A DNA stretch of 64,000 nucleotides, taken from the NCBI GenBank assembly GCA_036499395.1, contig DASYDW010000129.1, forward strand, positions 247,533 through 311,532, written 5' to 3'. The notes under the pieces were generated by a model, which searched no databases, was not told the DNA's origin, and worked only from the letters and a program-made list of their open reading frames with translations. This document shows positions 26,986-34,737 of the stretch, piece by piece (the stretch's first letter is position 1; the number at the start of each line of letters is the position of its first letter). This DNA is from Pirellulales bacterium. GTDB lineage: Bacteria > Planctomycetota > Planctomycetia > Pirellulales > JACPPG01. The position numbers were made by a program, and so were the translations under genes.

Positions 26986-27870
26986 ATGCAACTCCGTCTG
27001 TTTGAAGGGGGCGAAGCTCGAACGCAGCGGGTGGCGCCGTTCAAAAGGCAACTGCTCAAGTGGATCGGCAGCAAGCAGCGGCTGGCGGATGAAATCATTT
27101 CCTACTTTCCGTCCGAGTTCGGCACATACGTCGAACCCTTTCTCGGAAGCGCCGGCGTACTCGCCACGCTGGCTCCCCAACATGCCGTCGGTTCGGATAT
27201 TTTTGAACCGCTCATCGAGATCTGGCAAACGCTGCGCGATGACCCGGAAAAGCTCAAACGTTGGTATGCCAAGCGCCGCAGTCGGTTGATGTCCGGTGAC
27301 AAGGTCACGGAGTACGAAAGGATCAAGGCGTCGTACAACAAGCGACCCAACGGGGCCGATCTGCTTTTCTTGTGCAGGTCATGTTACGGCGGGGTCGTTC
27401 GATTCCGCAAAGCCGACGGCTTCATGTCGACCCCCTGTGGTGTCCATACACCCATCGAGGCCGATACGTTTGCGGCGCGAGTCGATGAATGGCGGAAACG
27501 CACGGCAGGCGCCATTTTTCGCGCACAAAATTACGTGGAAGCGATGCAGGCTGCCAACAAGGGTGACCTCGTCTATTGCGATCCACCATACAAGGATGCC
27601 CAAAAGATTCTTTACGGGGCGCAGGCGTTCGATCTCAAGCAGCTTTTCGAAGTGATCGCCGATTGCAAGCATCGTGGAGTATTCGTGGCCTTGAGCATTG
27701 ATGGTACGAAGCGATCCGGTGATTTTATTTGCGATCTGCCGGTTCCTAAGGGACTATTCGAACGAGAGGTTTTCGTTAGTTGCGGCCGCTCGATGTTGCG
27801 GCGGTTTCAGATGGGTGGAAAGACGCTGGAAAGCGAAGTTGTCGAGGATCGGCTGCTACTCACCTATTGA
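26986..27870 (+). CDS. DNA adenine N6-methyltransferase (D12/Dam class)
   Basis: The product transfers a methyl group from S-adenosylmethionine to adenine in a short DNA site. Motif X (RQLLKWIGSKQRLADEI) near the start, motif I (YVEPFLGSAGVLATL) and the catalytic motif IV (DLVYCDPPYK) follow the order of alpha-class D12 enzymes. The segment RSCYGGVVRFRKADGFMSTP is the region before the target-recognition domain. ATG 26986 is chosen because AAGG lies eight bases upstream and motif X then begins at a usual distance from the start; ATG 26932 and GTG 26893 are in-frame alternatives. With 294 residues the length is typical. It is divergent from the controller-nuclease pair and should protect host DNA from the nuclease. 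The site could be GATC-like, but sequence alone does not tell. Confidence 0.9.
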   Translation: MQLRLFEGGEARTQRVAPFKRQLLKWIGSKQRLADEIISYFPSEFGTYVEPFLGSAGVLATLAPQHAVGSDIFEPLIEIWQTLRDDPEKLKRWYAKRRSRLMSGDKVTEYERIKASYNKRPNGADLLFLCRSCYGGVVRFRKADGFMSTPCGVHTPIEADTFAARVDEWRKRTAGAIFRAQNYVEAMQAANKGDLVYCDPPYKDAQKILYGAQAFDLKQLFEVIADCKHRGVFVALSIDGTKRSGDFICDLPVPKGLFEREVFVSCGRSMLRRFQMGGKTLESEVVEDRLLLTY

Positions 27871-27921
27871 AATGGTTGCCATCTTGAGCGTTGGACGCCG
27901 TGCCAAGCAATCGTTCCTATT

Positions 27922-28023
27922 GGCGGCTTGGGACCACGCCGACACTTCTCCGGCATCGGCCAGCGCAATGCCGGCCTGATGTGGTTCGCCACCGTCTGGC
28001 AAGAGCTGAATCGCACGCCGTGA
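27922..28023 (+). repeat. Right copy of 102-base direct repeat (esterase 3' end remnant)
   Basis: It encodes in frame GGLGPRRHFSGIGQRNAG and so on to the same stop as the esterase, preceded by unrelated sequence. Differences from the left copy are concentrated in its first 18 bases and mostly synonymous, so this copy may come from a diverged relative of the esterase gene rather than from a recent duplication in place. Confidence 0.88.
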
Positions 28024-28218
28024 CGATGCGGTATGGTCGTTCGATTCGATCAACGTACAAGTCGACTAGCGATCAGCGTGCGCACCGGGGGCGTGGCCCA
28101 TTGTCATGGCAACGGCTATCAGGGCAACTGCCCCCGCCCGTTCGCCAACCGCGCGCGGATTGCGCGCCCCGAACGCCTCGGTCCAATAGCCTATCCGTAT
28201 GCCGTTGGTCGCCAGTGC

Positions 28219-29322
28219 TCAGCGGCTTCGTCGGCGCCTGTAACCGGCAATCCCCACCGCAATCATACCCATCGCCAGCAGGCCGAAGGTGCCCGGCTCG
28301 GGAACATGGGCAAGAGGTGAATAGAACTGACACATGGTCGTGCCATCCGGCATCACACCCCCGCCGATGCGAATGATCGACGGCTCGTTGTTCGTTACCC
28401 CGTTGTCCCAGTGGGTGCCGATACCCGCCACCGAGCCGTGATAGCCGCCGTTGTCGAACTGGCTGACATAGAACGCGCAATCCGGTCCCACCGATGCCAG
28501 GTCACCATAGGCGCCGCTGACCCCTGCAATGTCGGTAATCGTAGGCGAACCCGAGAAGTTAGGACCCAGCACGTACTGCGTGATCGTGCCATCGTTATTG
28601 TTGCTGTAGAGGATGCTCACCGACGGGCTGTCCGCAAAGGCCAAGCCATCAGGAAAGTGGGGCGTGCCGAAGCTGTTTACCACCGCGCCAGTGCTGGTGA
28701 GAATCGTCATGGTGCTGTTGTTCTGACCCGTGACCGCGATATTGCCAAGCGGTCCAGCGACCATGCCATCGATCAAAGAGTTGCCGGAGTAAATCAGCGT
28801 ATTCGTCTGGGCGACGGGATCGTAGATATAGACGCTACTTGCGACACTGCCGTCGGAATAAGCGATGCGTCCGTCGGGCATTGTCGTAACGCCATAGCCG
28901 GCGCCACCCACGGATCCTGGCATCAGTTGCGCAGGGGCCGACCAGTTCGACGGATTGAAACGCTCGAGGCCAGACCCCGTGACCGTATAGATGTAGCCGT
29001 CCAAACCATTCGTCATGCCGTACCCGGTGTTGGCCAAACCGCTGATGGTATGCGTTGCGGTCGAACCATGAATGGCGGTGCCTTGATGGACGGCGTTTTG
29101 CGTGGGGCTGTATTCGAGAATGTCCGAACCGTTACGCGTCAACAGGTCGCCGCTACTCGTCCAGGCCATACCAGGTCCGCCTACCAGCGGTCCGGTGTAA
29201 ATCTGCTGCGTGTAGGTGGGATCGAGATAGGGATATTGAACGGCTTTGGCCCGCGGCAGTGCGATCGACAACGTGCTGGAAAGGATCACCACAAGCGCAA
29301 GCGTGCATAGAGTCCGGACCAT
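28219..29322 (-). CDS. PEP-CTERM sorted secreted protein, probable beta-propeller
   Basis: The 367-residue product has a signal peptide (MVRTLCTLALVVILSSTLSI) and a C-terminal sorting signal VPEPGTFGLLAMGMIAVGIA followed by GYRRRRSR, the PEP-CTERM pattern that is recognised by an exosortase. In between, repeated segments of the type 'GDLLTRNGSDILEYSP', 'GYIYTVTGSGLERFNPS', 'GRIAYSDGSVASSVYIYDP' and 'GPLGNIAVTGQNNSTM' look like blades of a beta-propeller. Such proteins are exported, cut and anchored at the cell surface or in exopolysaccharide. It is a lone gene; its upstream side is a 290-base spacer without visible features. Exosortase itself is not in this window. Confidence 0.85.
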   Translation of the reverse strand: MVRTLCTLALVVILSSTLSIALPRAKAVQYPYLDPTYTQQIYTGPLVGGPGMAWTSSGDLLTRNGSDILEYSPTQNAVHQGTAIHGSTATHTISGLANTGYGMTNGLDGYIYTVTGSGLERFNPSNWSAPAQLMPGSVGGAGYGVTTMPDGRIAYSDGSVASSVYIYDPVAQTNTLIYSGNSLIDGMVAGPLGNIAVTGQNNSTMTILTSTGAVVNSFGTPHFPDGLAFADSPSVSILYSNNNDGTITQYVLGPNFSGSPTITDIAGVSGAYGDLASVGPDCAFYVSQFDNGGYHGSVAGIGTHWDNGVTNNEPSIIRIGGGVMPDGTTMCQFYSPLAHVPEPGTFGLLAMGMIAVGIAGYRRRRSR

Positions 29323-29612
29323 GAGCGTTCTCCCGAAAAAAGCCCAAGAAAGGACAAAGAGGGAGCTTGAGAAGTGACGGCCCTACATTGCCGCTAGACC
29401 GCGGTGCCCCAGCCCCCCAACGCGGTGATTATTCAGAATCCGCGGTGCGAATGCCAGAAAAAAAATCCCAGATTCCGCCGGGACTATCAACTTATCAGGC
29501 CATTAGCACGCACCTCGCGCGCCGATCGTCATGTCGTGGCATTAAATCATTGCGTTCAAAGACCATCGCGATCATCGCAGGGAGAGCCAGTGGTGTTCAG
29601 TAAGGTGCCCAC

Positions 29613-30665
29613 ATGAAGATTCTTGAATTCGTTCGCCGAGTGCGCTCGTTCAGCCTGCGGGCGATGTTACTGGTCGTCACGCTCGCGGCGATCGTCCTGG
29701 CTTGGCTCGCTTACGAGCGCGCTGAATCCGCACGCCAGATGAAAATTGCCCGGCAACTGGAAGCCGACGGGTTGGGCGTCGGTTCCTTCGGGCGGTTTAT
29801 CGACCCGACATCGAATCCTCAGGCTGCGCCGCTGTGGCGCCGGGCGTTGTCCCAACTGTGCGGGCAGCGCGTGCGGCTGATTACGACCAAAGGCCAGCCG
29901 GCGCCGGTCGACCTTCGGCCGCTGGCACAGCTTCCCGATATTATGGGACTTGAGTTGCACGCCCCGAACGTGGCGGACCTGTCGCCGCTAGCGAACCTGA
30001 CGCAACTGAAGTTCGTGCTGATGTTCAGGACGCAAGTCACGGACCTGCGACCGCTCGCCGGTCTGCCGGCGATCGAGCTTTTGGCATTGAATCATTCGCC
30101 GGTCGCGGACCTCGCACCATTAGCCGCGTTAAAGAACTTGAAGGTTCTCACGTTGTCGTACACGAACGTGCGCGACTTACGGCCGCTCGCGAAGCTTGGG
30201 AACCTCGAAGAGCTGATGCTCTTCAAAACGTCGGTCGACGACCTGTCACCCCTTGCCGGTCTCGGTAAGTTGAAATCCTTGTCGCTCGGCCGAACGCAGG
30301 TCAGCGACATCACTCCCCTGTCGGGCTTGGTTCAGCTTTCCCAACTGGGGCTCGAAGAGACGCAGGTACGCGACATTGCAGCGCTCGGCACACTCACGAA
30401 CCTCGCGCAGTTATCGCTCGAGAATAATGCGGTTGTTGACATTTCTTCCCTGACAAGGCTTGGCCAATTACAAAACGTTCTGCTCGACGGCACGTTGATC
30501 GACGATCCATCGCCGCTATTCTCGCTGCCTGCTCTGAAAGAGCTGAGCGTCGCGCGAACCAGACTCAGCAGTCGGCAGGTTGCCAAGCTGCGACAAGCGT
30601 TGCCGCAATGCAAAGTCGACGCGAGCACGTTCACCACGGCGACCAGCTACGGCCCTACGCCGTAG
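29613..30665 (+). CDS. Membrane-anchored leucine-rich-repeat protein
   Basis: The N-terminus (VRRVRSFSLRAMLLVVTLAA) has the basic stretch and single helix seen in several small proteins of this window, followed by YERAESARQMKIARQLEADG. From about residue 90 there are ten or so leucine-rich repeats of about 22 residues with a consensus like 'L.PLA.L..L..L.L..T.V.DL' (for example VADLSPLANLTQLKFVLMFR, VRDLRPLAKLGNLEELMLFK, VDDLSPLAGLGKLKSLSLGR). The repeats resemble internalin-type LRRs, which form a solenoid that binds other proteins, and should lie outside the membrane. AAGG lies seven bases before the start. Length is 350 residues. It is transcribed away from the leftward PEP-CTERM gene. Confidence 0.85.
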   Translation: MKILEFVRRVRSFSLRAMLLVVTLAAIVLAWLAYERAESARQMKIARQLEADGLGVGSFGRFIDPTSNPQAAPLWRRALSQLCGQRVRLITTKGQPAPVDLRPLAQLPDIMGLELHAPNVADLSPLANLTQLKFVLMFRTQVTDLRPLAGLPAIELLALNHSPVADLAPLAALKNLKVLTLSYTNVRDLRPLAKLGNLEELMLFKTSVDDLSPLAGLGKLKSLSLGRTQVSDITPLSGLVQLSQLGLEETQVRDIAALGTLTNLAQLSLENNAVVDISSLTRLGQLQNVLLDGTLIDDPSPLFSLPALKELSVARTRLSSRQVAKLRQALPQCKVDASTFTTATSYGPTP

Positions 30666-31138
30666 CTGCCTGAGAAGCACTTCCCTGGCCGGACGCGCGT
30701 CCCTTCTTTTCTTGAGCCACTGGCCCCAGAATCGCGCCAGGAATGCGGAAAGCAGGCAGCTTCCAGCGGGAATTTCCACTTGTGTACTGTTAGTTATATA
30801 TTTGTGTAAGTTTTCTCTTGAATTGCCCCTTTTCAACCCTTATCTTCCGGACTGCTGTTCCGTGGCGGTCGATTCGTACGGACCGCCGGGCAGCTTTTTC
30901 TCGGAGCGAGCTACTGCACGCCTGATGATGCCAGTTCCACGTCGATTGGTCAGTTGATCAATCGTCCGGTGGTTTCTTTTCGGCATCAACTCTCTTGTGC
31001 CTTCCCCGCGCGGACGCGTTGCGCGTTTGCGTGCGGTTTTCCTTGCCTCGCGGTGTTGTTTCATTTCGCGCAGGCAAGACGCGGGAGAGCACATAACGGG
31101 CGTCACGAAAAACAAGGGCAGTTCTGGAGCAACACGTT
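30666..31138. other. 473-base gap before the PEP-CTERM pair
   Basis: It includes an AT-rich stretch near 30780-30840 (TTAGTTATATATTTG) that contrasts with the GC-rich surroundings and may hold promoter elements. No coding region, terminator hairpin or RNA gene was recognised. Confidence 0.4.
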
Positions 31139-32194
31139 ATGTTTCCTTCGTTATCCGCGAGCATTCGTGTTGGAAGTCGCCTGGTGATTGCAGCGACGAT
31201 CGTGCTACTGCCAGCCCGCTCGGTGCTGGCAGTCAAGTTGGTAGTCATGGGTGTTACAAATCACGCCTACAATAGCGCCATTCCTGCTGGTGAGCAGGTG
31301 GTCACATTCGGCATTCAAGTGCGAGCCTCTGACCTGTACGGCGCAGGTACGAATCCCGTTCTCGCGGTGCAGAACCTGACGTTCGCGGGGAATGGCATCG
31401 TGCCGATCAATGTCGTTCCCGCAACTCCGAATAAGGTTGACGTGCAAGATGTGCAAACAAGCATCGTCGACGCATCGATCGGAAATCAATCGGGCCCGGA
31501 TGTCGTTCCGGCCGTGCAAAGCGATCTGTCCGTTCGCCAACAACAATCCCTTTACGCGGATAGCTGGTGGTACAACAGCGGCGGCGGTCTCTTGCAAGGT
31601 GTGAACGACGCTGGGGGAGATGTCGGCCCACTGACCAATCCAGCCTGGCAGCTTGGCCCCATTTCTTACGTCGGTAGCAGCGGGTTCACGTGGTCCCCCG
31701 ACGGCACGCCCGGCGTGCAAGCCGGCGCCACGGCGCTCGCGGCCCTCAACTCGCCCGGCGGTTCGAACGCCACCACGGGGCAGTACATGATCTATTCCGG
31801 TATCTACGGGCCCAACGGCAGCAATTCACTGACACACTCCACACTGGCTAGTCAATTCGTGAACGGCCTCCTCACCGTGCCGATCGCCCAAATCGCAACG
31901 ACGGGAGATATTTTTATTCCGGGAACGTATTCCAATGCCGCCGGAGCGCTCGCGGGTGCTCCTGGATCCGGAACCTTCATCGGCATCATCGGCGTGGGAG
32001 GCTCGAACGGTCCGATAGGAAACGGCACGTACAACATGTATGGGGGCGATCCCAACATCAATACGGGCTTCTTTTATAGCTTCACCGGCTCGGGACAAGT
32101 TCCCATTCCCGAGCCCGGCACGATCGTCTTAGCGGGAATTGCCGCGGTCGGATTCTGTTTGCGGCGCAAACGACGAGCACCGCGTTCGAGTTAG
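31139..32194 (+). CDS. PEP-CTERM protein, first of a tandem pair
   Basis: The 351-residue product has a signal peptide (RVGSRLVIAATIVLLPARSV) and ends IPEPGTIVLAGIAAVGFCLR plus RKRRAPRSS, a clear PEP-CTERM signal. The mature part has an unusual, repeat-free sequence (VTNHAYNSAIPAGEQVVTFG, YADSWWYNSGGGLLQGVND, ASQFVNGLLTVPIAQIATTG) that it shares with the next gene at roughly 60-70 % identity by eye. The pair clearly arose by duplication. The segment TGDIFIPGTYSNAAGA may be part of a beta-sandwich. The function is unknown; surface or matrix protein is likely. The 108-base spacer to the next gene has no terminator. Confidence 0.85.
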   Translation: MFPSLSASIRVGSRLVIAATIVLLPARSVLAVKLVVMGVTNHAYNSAIPAGEQVVTFGIQVRASDLYGAGTNPVLAVQNLTFAGNGIVPINVVPATPNKVDVQDVQTSIVDASIGNQSGPDVVPAVQSDLSVRQQQSLYADSWWYNSGGGLLQGVNDAGGDVGPLTNPAWQLGPISYVGSSGFTWSPDGTPGVQAGATALAALNSPGGSNATTGQYMIYSGIYGPNGSNSLTHSTLASQFVNGLLTVPIAQIATTGDIFIPGTYSNAAGALAGAPGSGTFIGIIGVGGSNGPIGNGTYNMYGGDPNINTGFFYSFTGSGQVPIPEPGTIVLAGIAAVGFCLRRKRRAPRSS

Positions 32195-32302
32195 CGGTCC
32201 TAGACGCTCAATGCGTCACGGCGACCGTCCAGATGTTTGGGCCAACGCATTTCCCATTCACGGTGCATCAAAGAATCTCCGCCCACCCTAGAGCAACAAT
32301 TC

Positions 32303-33370
32303 ATGGTTCTCTCGTTTACCGTTCTCCGTCTTCCCGGCTTTTGGCAATGTCTTGTCATCGCAATGGCGATCCTGCTGCTGCCCGTTCGTGCGGCTCAGGC
32401 CGTGCAATTGGCCATCATGAACGTCGCGACGCACGCCACGAATAGCGTCATACCCGCAGGAGAAGAGGTAGTCACCTTCGGCATACAGCTTTCTGAATCT
32501 GATCTCATTGGCGCAGGTACAAATCCCGTGTTGTTGGTGCAAAACCTGGCGTTCGTGGGCAATGGTATCGTGCCGAGTAACGCAACAGGCACGGCCAATA
32601 AAGTTGACGTGCAAGACGTGCAGTCGAGTGTGGTCGATCCTTATGCTGCAGCTAATTCCGCGCCTGCTCAGCAAAGCAATCTGTCCACGAGCGACCAGCA
32701 ATCGCTGTACGCGGATAGCTGGTGGTACAACAGCGGTTCAGGCGTCTTGCAGGGCGTCAACGACGACTCGGGACTTGTCGGCCCCCTGACCAATCCAGCC
32801 TGGCAACTCGGGCCCATCAAAAACGTTGGTCCTACGGGCTTCACCTGGAACGCCGACGGCACACCGGGCGTGCAGGCCGGGGATACGGCGCTGTCAGCTT
32901 TGGCTTCGCCGAGTGGCACGAACGCCACCACCGGGCAGTACATGATCTTCAACGGAATCTACGGACCCAACGGCAGCAATACGTTGACGGGCAGCACGCT
33001 TGCCAGCCAGTTCGTCAATGGCATACTCACCGTGCCTATCGCCCAGATCGCGACGACCGGTGACATTAGCATTCCAGGGGACTATTCGAACGCCGCCGGA
33101 GCAGGCGCAGGACGCCCAGGCACGGGCACCTTCATCGACCTCATCGGCACGGGCGTCTCGAACGGCCCGACCGGAAACGGCACCTACAACGTCTTTGGCG
33201 GCAACCCCAACATCGATCCTATATGTGTTTACAACTTTGGCGCACAACAGTTCAACTTTCCCGAGCCCGGCACGTTCGTCTTGGCAGGAATTGCCGCGGT
33301 CGGCGTGATGCTGCGCAGCAAACATCTCAGGGTGCCGCGCCGTGGGCGTGCCGTCAATTCTCGCGAGTAA
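32303..33370 (+). CDS. PEP-CTERM protein, second of a tandem pair
   Basis: This 355-residue paralogue of the preceding gene has a signal peptide (GFWQCLVIAMAILLLPVRAA) and ends FPEPGTFVLAGIAAVGVMLR with a longer basic tail (SKHLRVPRRGRAVNSRE). The body shows the same landmarks (TNSVIPAGEEVVTFGIQL, YADSWWYNSGSGVLQGVND, ILTVPIAQIATTGDISIPG). ATG 32303 is chosen by alignment with the first copy's signal peptide; the frame is open from TTG 32237. Its last 17 bases overlap the 3' end of the convergent polysaccharide-export gene, a sign of compact evolution or a recent shift of stop codon. Confidence 0.85.
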   Translation: MVLSFTVLRLPGFWQCLVIAMAILLLPVRAAQAVQLAIMNVATHATNSVIPAGEEVVTFGIQLSESDLIGAGTNPVLLVQNLAFVGNGIVPSNATGTANKVDVQDVQSSVVDPYAAANSAPAQQSNLSTSDQQSLYADSWWYNSGSGVLQGVNDDSGLVGPLTNPAWQLGPIKNVGPTGFTWNADGTPGVQAGDTALSALASPSGTNATTGQYMIFNGIYGPNGSNTLTGSTLASQFVNGILTVPIAQIATTGDISIPGDYSNAAGAGAGRPGTGTFIDLIGTGVSNGPTGNGTYNVFGGNPNIDPICVYNFGAQQFNFPEPGTFVLAGIAAVGVMLRSKHLRVPRRGRAVNSRE

Positions 33371-34172
33371 ATCTTGTCGGGGAATCGCGCAGCAGCGACA
33401 CGTTCGCAGGCGTGACAAACACCCGGTCGCCCGGAAAAATCGGCCAGTTGGTCGACTGGTCGCCGCGATGAACAATAGCGTTCACGTCGACGTGAAGAAC
33501 CTCCGCCTTTCGAGCCCCATGAACCGAGGCAGGACGAGCCACCCAGACAACTTTGGCGCGATGCTTTAATCCGCGGACCTGCGCAAGCGCATCCAGCACC
33601 GTCTCGTTGCCGGCGATCGGGATCCGTTGGATCTGGTCCCCCAGGTCGGCTCCTTCGATGACCACGTAGTAGACTTTGCTGTTGTAGGCGAATACATCGA
33701 GCGAGACTTCTGGTGCCGAGCTTTCCGGGAGTCTCTCAAAATCGCGAATATGCTCGCAAACCACTTCCTGCGCCCTACGGACGGTCAGCCCGGTAACTCT
33801 CACCTTGCCATAATGCGCGAGGTCGATCGTCCCGTCAGGCCCGACCCGAAACTCGCCGCGAAGTAACTCGTTAGCCGATTGCCCCGCCTGATCGACGACA
33901 ACGTCATCTCTCGAAAAACGATGAACTTCGATCGACAGAACGTCAGGAGGCTCGATCAAATACGGCGGCCGCGCTCTTCTCAGCAGCGACAATCGCGGCG
34001 CGCTGAGTAGCGTGTCGACGTCCAGCACCGCCGGCGTATAACCGGGGCCCGCAAAGACAGCGTCGGATATATTGCGAAACATCCACTCGCCGGACACGGC
34101 CCCTTTTGAGGCAACGAGGGCCATTGTCAGAATCACGACATGCTGCGGTGCATTGCGCATGGAGCGAGTCAT
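33354..34172 (-). CDS. Polysaccharide export protein (Wza/PF02563 type with SLBB-like domain)
   Basis: The 272-residue product has a signal-like N-terminus (HVVILTMALVASKGAVSGEW), the Poly_export pattern YLIEPPDVLSIEVHRFSRDD, the phrase RGEFRVGPDGTIDLAHYGKV followed by TGLTVRRAQEVVCEHI, and an SLBB-like second part (SKVYYVVIEGADLGDQIQRI, PIAGNETVLDALAQVRGL, PIFPGDRVFVTP). Such proteins form the outer-membrane or periplasmic conduit for exopolysaccharide. PEP-CTERM proteins commonly occur in genomes with exopolysaccharide systems, so its position after two of them fits. No lipobox cysteine is seen, which differs from Wza. No glycosyltransferases or flippase are next to it. Confidence 0.85.
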   Translation of the reverse strand: MTRSMRNAPQHVVILTMALVASKGAVSGEWMFRNISDAVFAGPGYTPAVLDVDTLLSAPRLSLLRRARPPYLIEPPDVLSIEVHRFSRDDVVVDQAGQSANELLRGEFRVGPDGTIDLAHYGKVRVTGLTVRRAQEVVCEHIRDFERLPESSAPEVSLDVFAYNSKVYYVVIEGADLGDQIQRIPIAGNETVLDALAQVRGLKHRAKVVWVARPASVHGARKAEVLHVDVNAIVHRGDQSTNWPIFPGDRVFVTPANVSLLRDSPTRFTREN

Positions 34173-34256
34173 TGCATGTCGGGCAAAAATTATGTTCCAT
34201 GAACCAGGTCACACCTATTACAACAAATCGCTTGGTTTTCGTCATCGAGAACGACC

Positions 34257-34613
34257 ATGACCGTTGACCACGCCGCTCGGCTCACCCGCCGCCGATGGTT
34301 TCAGTTCGGGCTCGGGATGATATGCATTGTGCTAGCGCTCCTCAGTATCTTTTTTGCCGTCGAATTGCACACGGTTCGCCAACGTCAAGCGCTACGCGCG
34401 GTTTTAGAGCAACGTGGCGCCGAGTTTGGCCCACGTTGGGAATCTAGCGTCGTGCCAGCACCCAGTTTCGTGAGACGCCTTCTGGGGGATGAGCTGGCCC
34501 CTATGATCACACTCCCCTCCGATTGCTGGACGCCAAGCAACGAGTCCCAGGGACTCAGCATCGACGAAATCGAGCGAGTTTTTCCCGAAGCACAGTTGAT
34601 GCAGAATTTGTAA
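34257..34613 (+). CDS. Small single-helix membrane protein, 'RRRxxF-TM-GDE-FPEA' family
   Basis: The 118-residue protein starts MTVDHAARLTRRRWFQFGLG, continues with one membrane helix (MICIVLALLSIFFAVELHTV), an arginine/glutamine-rich neck (RQRQALRAVLEQRGAEFGP), then FVRRLLGDELAPMITLP and IDEIERVFPEAQ. It shares the RRRWF start, RR.LGDE and FPEA landmarks with the genes at 23480 and 48513. ATG 34257 follows closely after the leftward export gene's start region, so the promoter must be short. Function unknown. It ends 124 bases before the giant uvrA gene on the same strand. Confidence 0.65.
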   Translation: MTVDHAARLTRRRWFQFGLGMICIVLALLSIFFAVELHTVRQRQALRAVLEQRGAEFGPRWESSVVPAPSFVRRLLGDELAPMITLPSDCWTPSNESQGLSIDEIERVFPEAQLMQNL

Positions 34614-34737
34614 ACCCCCGCACCTTGCCCACCTGTACGCCCGTCTCCTACAATCCAGGGTCCTGCGCTGTGGTGTCCGCCGCCGTCCCCTGCCGCACGC
34701 GCCAACGGATTGACCCCTCCTCTCGCCGAAGTGTTGC

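Larger units (their letters stand above)
25667..27921. mobile_element. Compact type II restriction-modification island between direct repeats
   Basis: About 2.25 kb holds a putative nuclease, an XRE-type controller and a D12-class adenine methylase, and nothing else recognisable: no integrase or transposase. It is bordered by two copies of the same gene end. Restriction-modification units inserted with long target duplications are known in other bacteria; integration at a gene 3' end by a site-specific recombinase supplied in trans would look similar. The lower GC feel of the nuclease and methylase genes relative to their neighbours also suggests transfer. Confidence 0.75.

Noticed and set aside
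28411..29310. 299-codon frame antisense to the PEP-CTERM propeller gene
   Set aside because: The sense product has signal peptide, blades and PEP-CTERM end; the antisense product has none of these.
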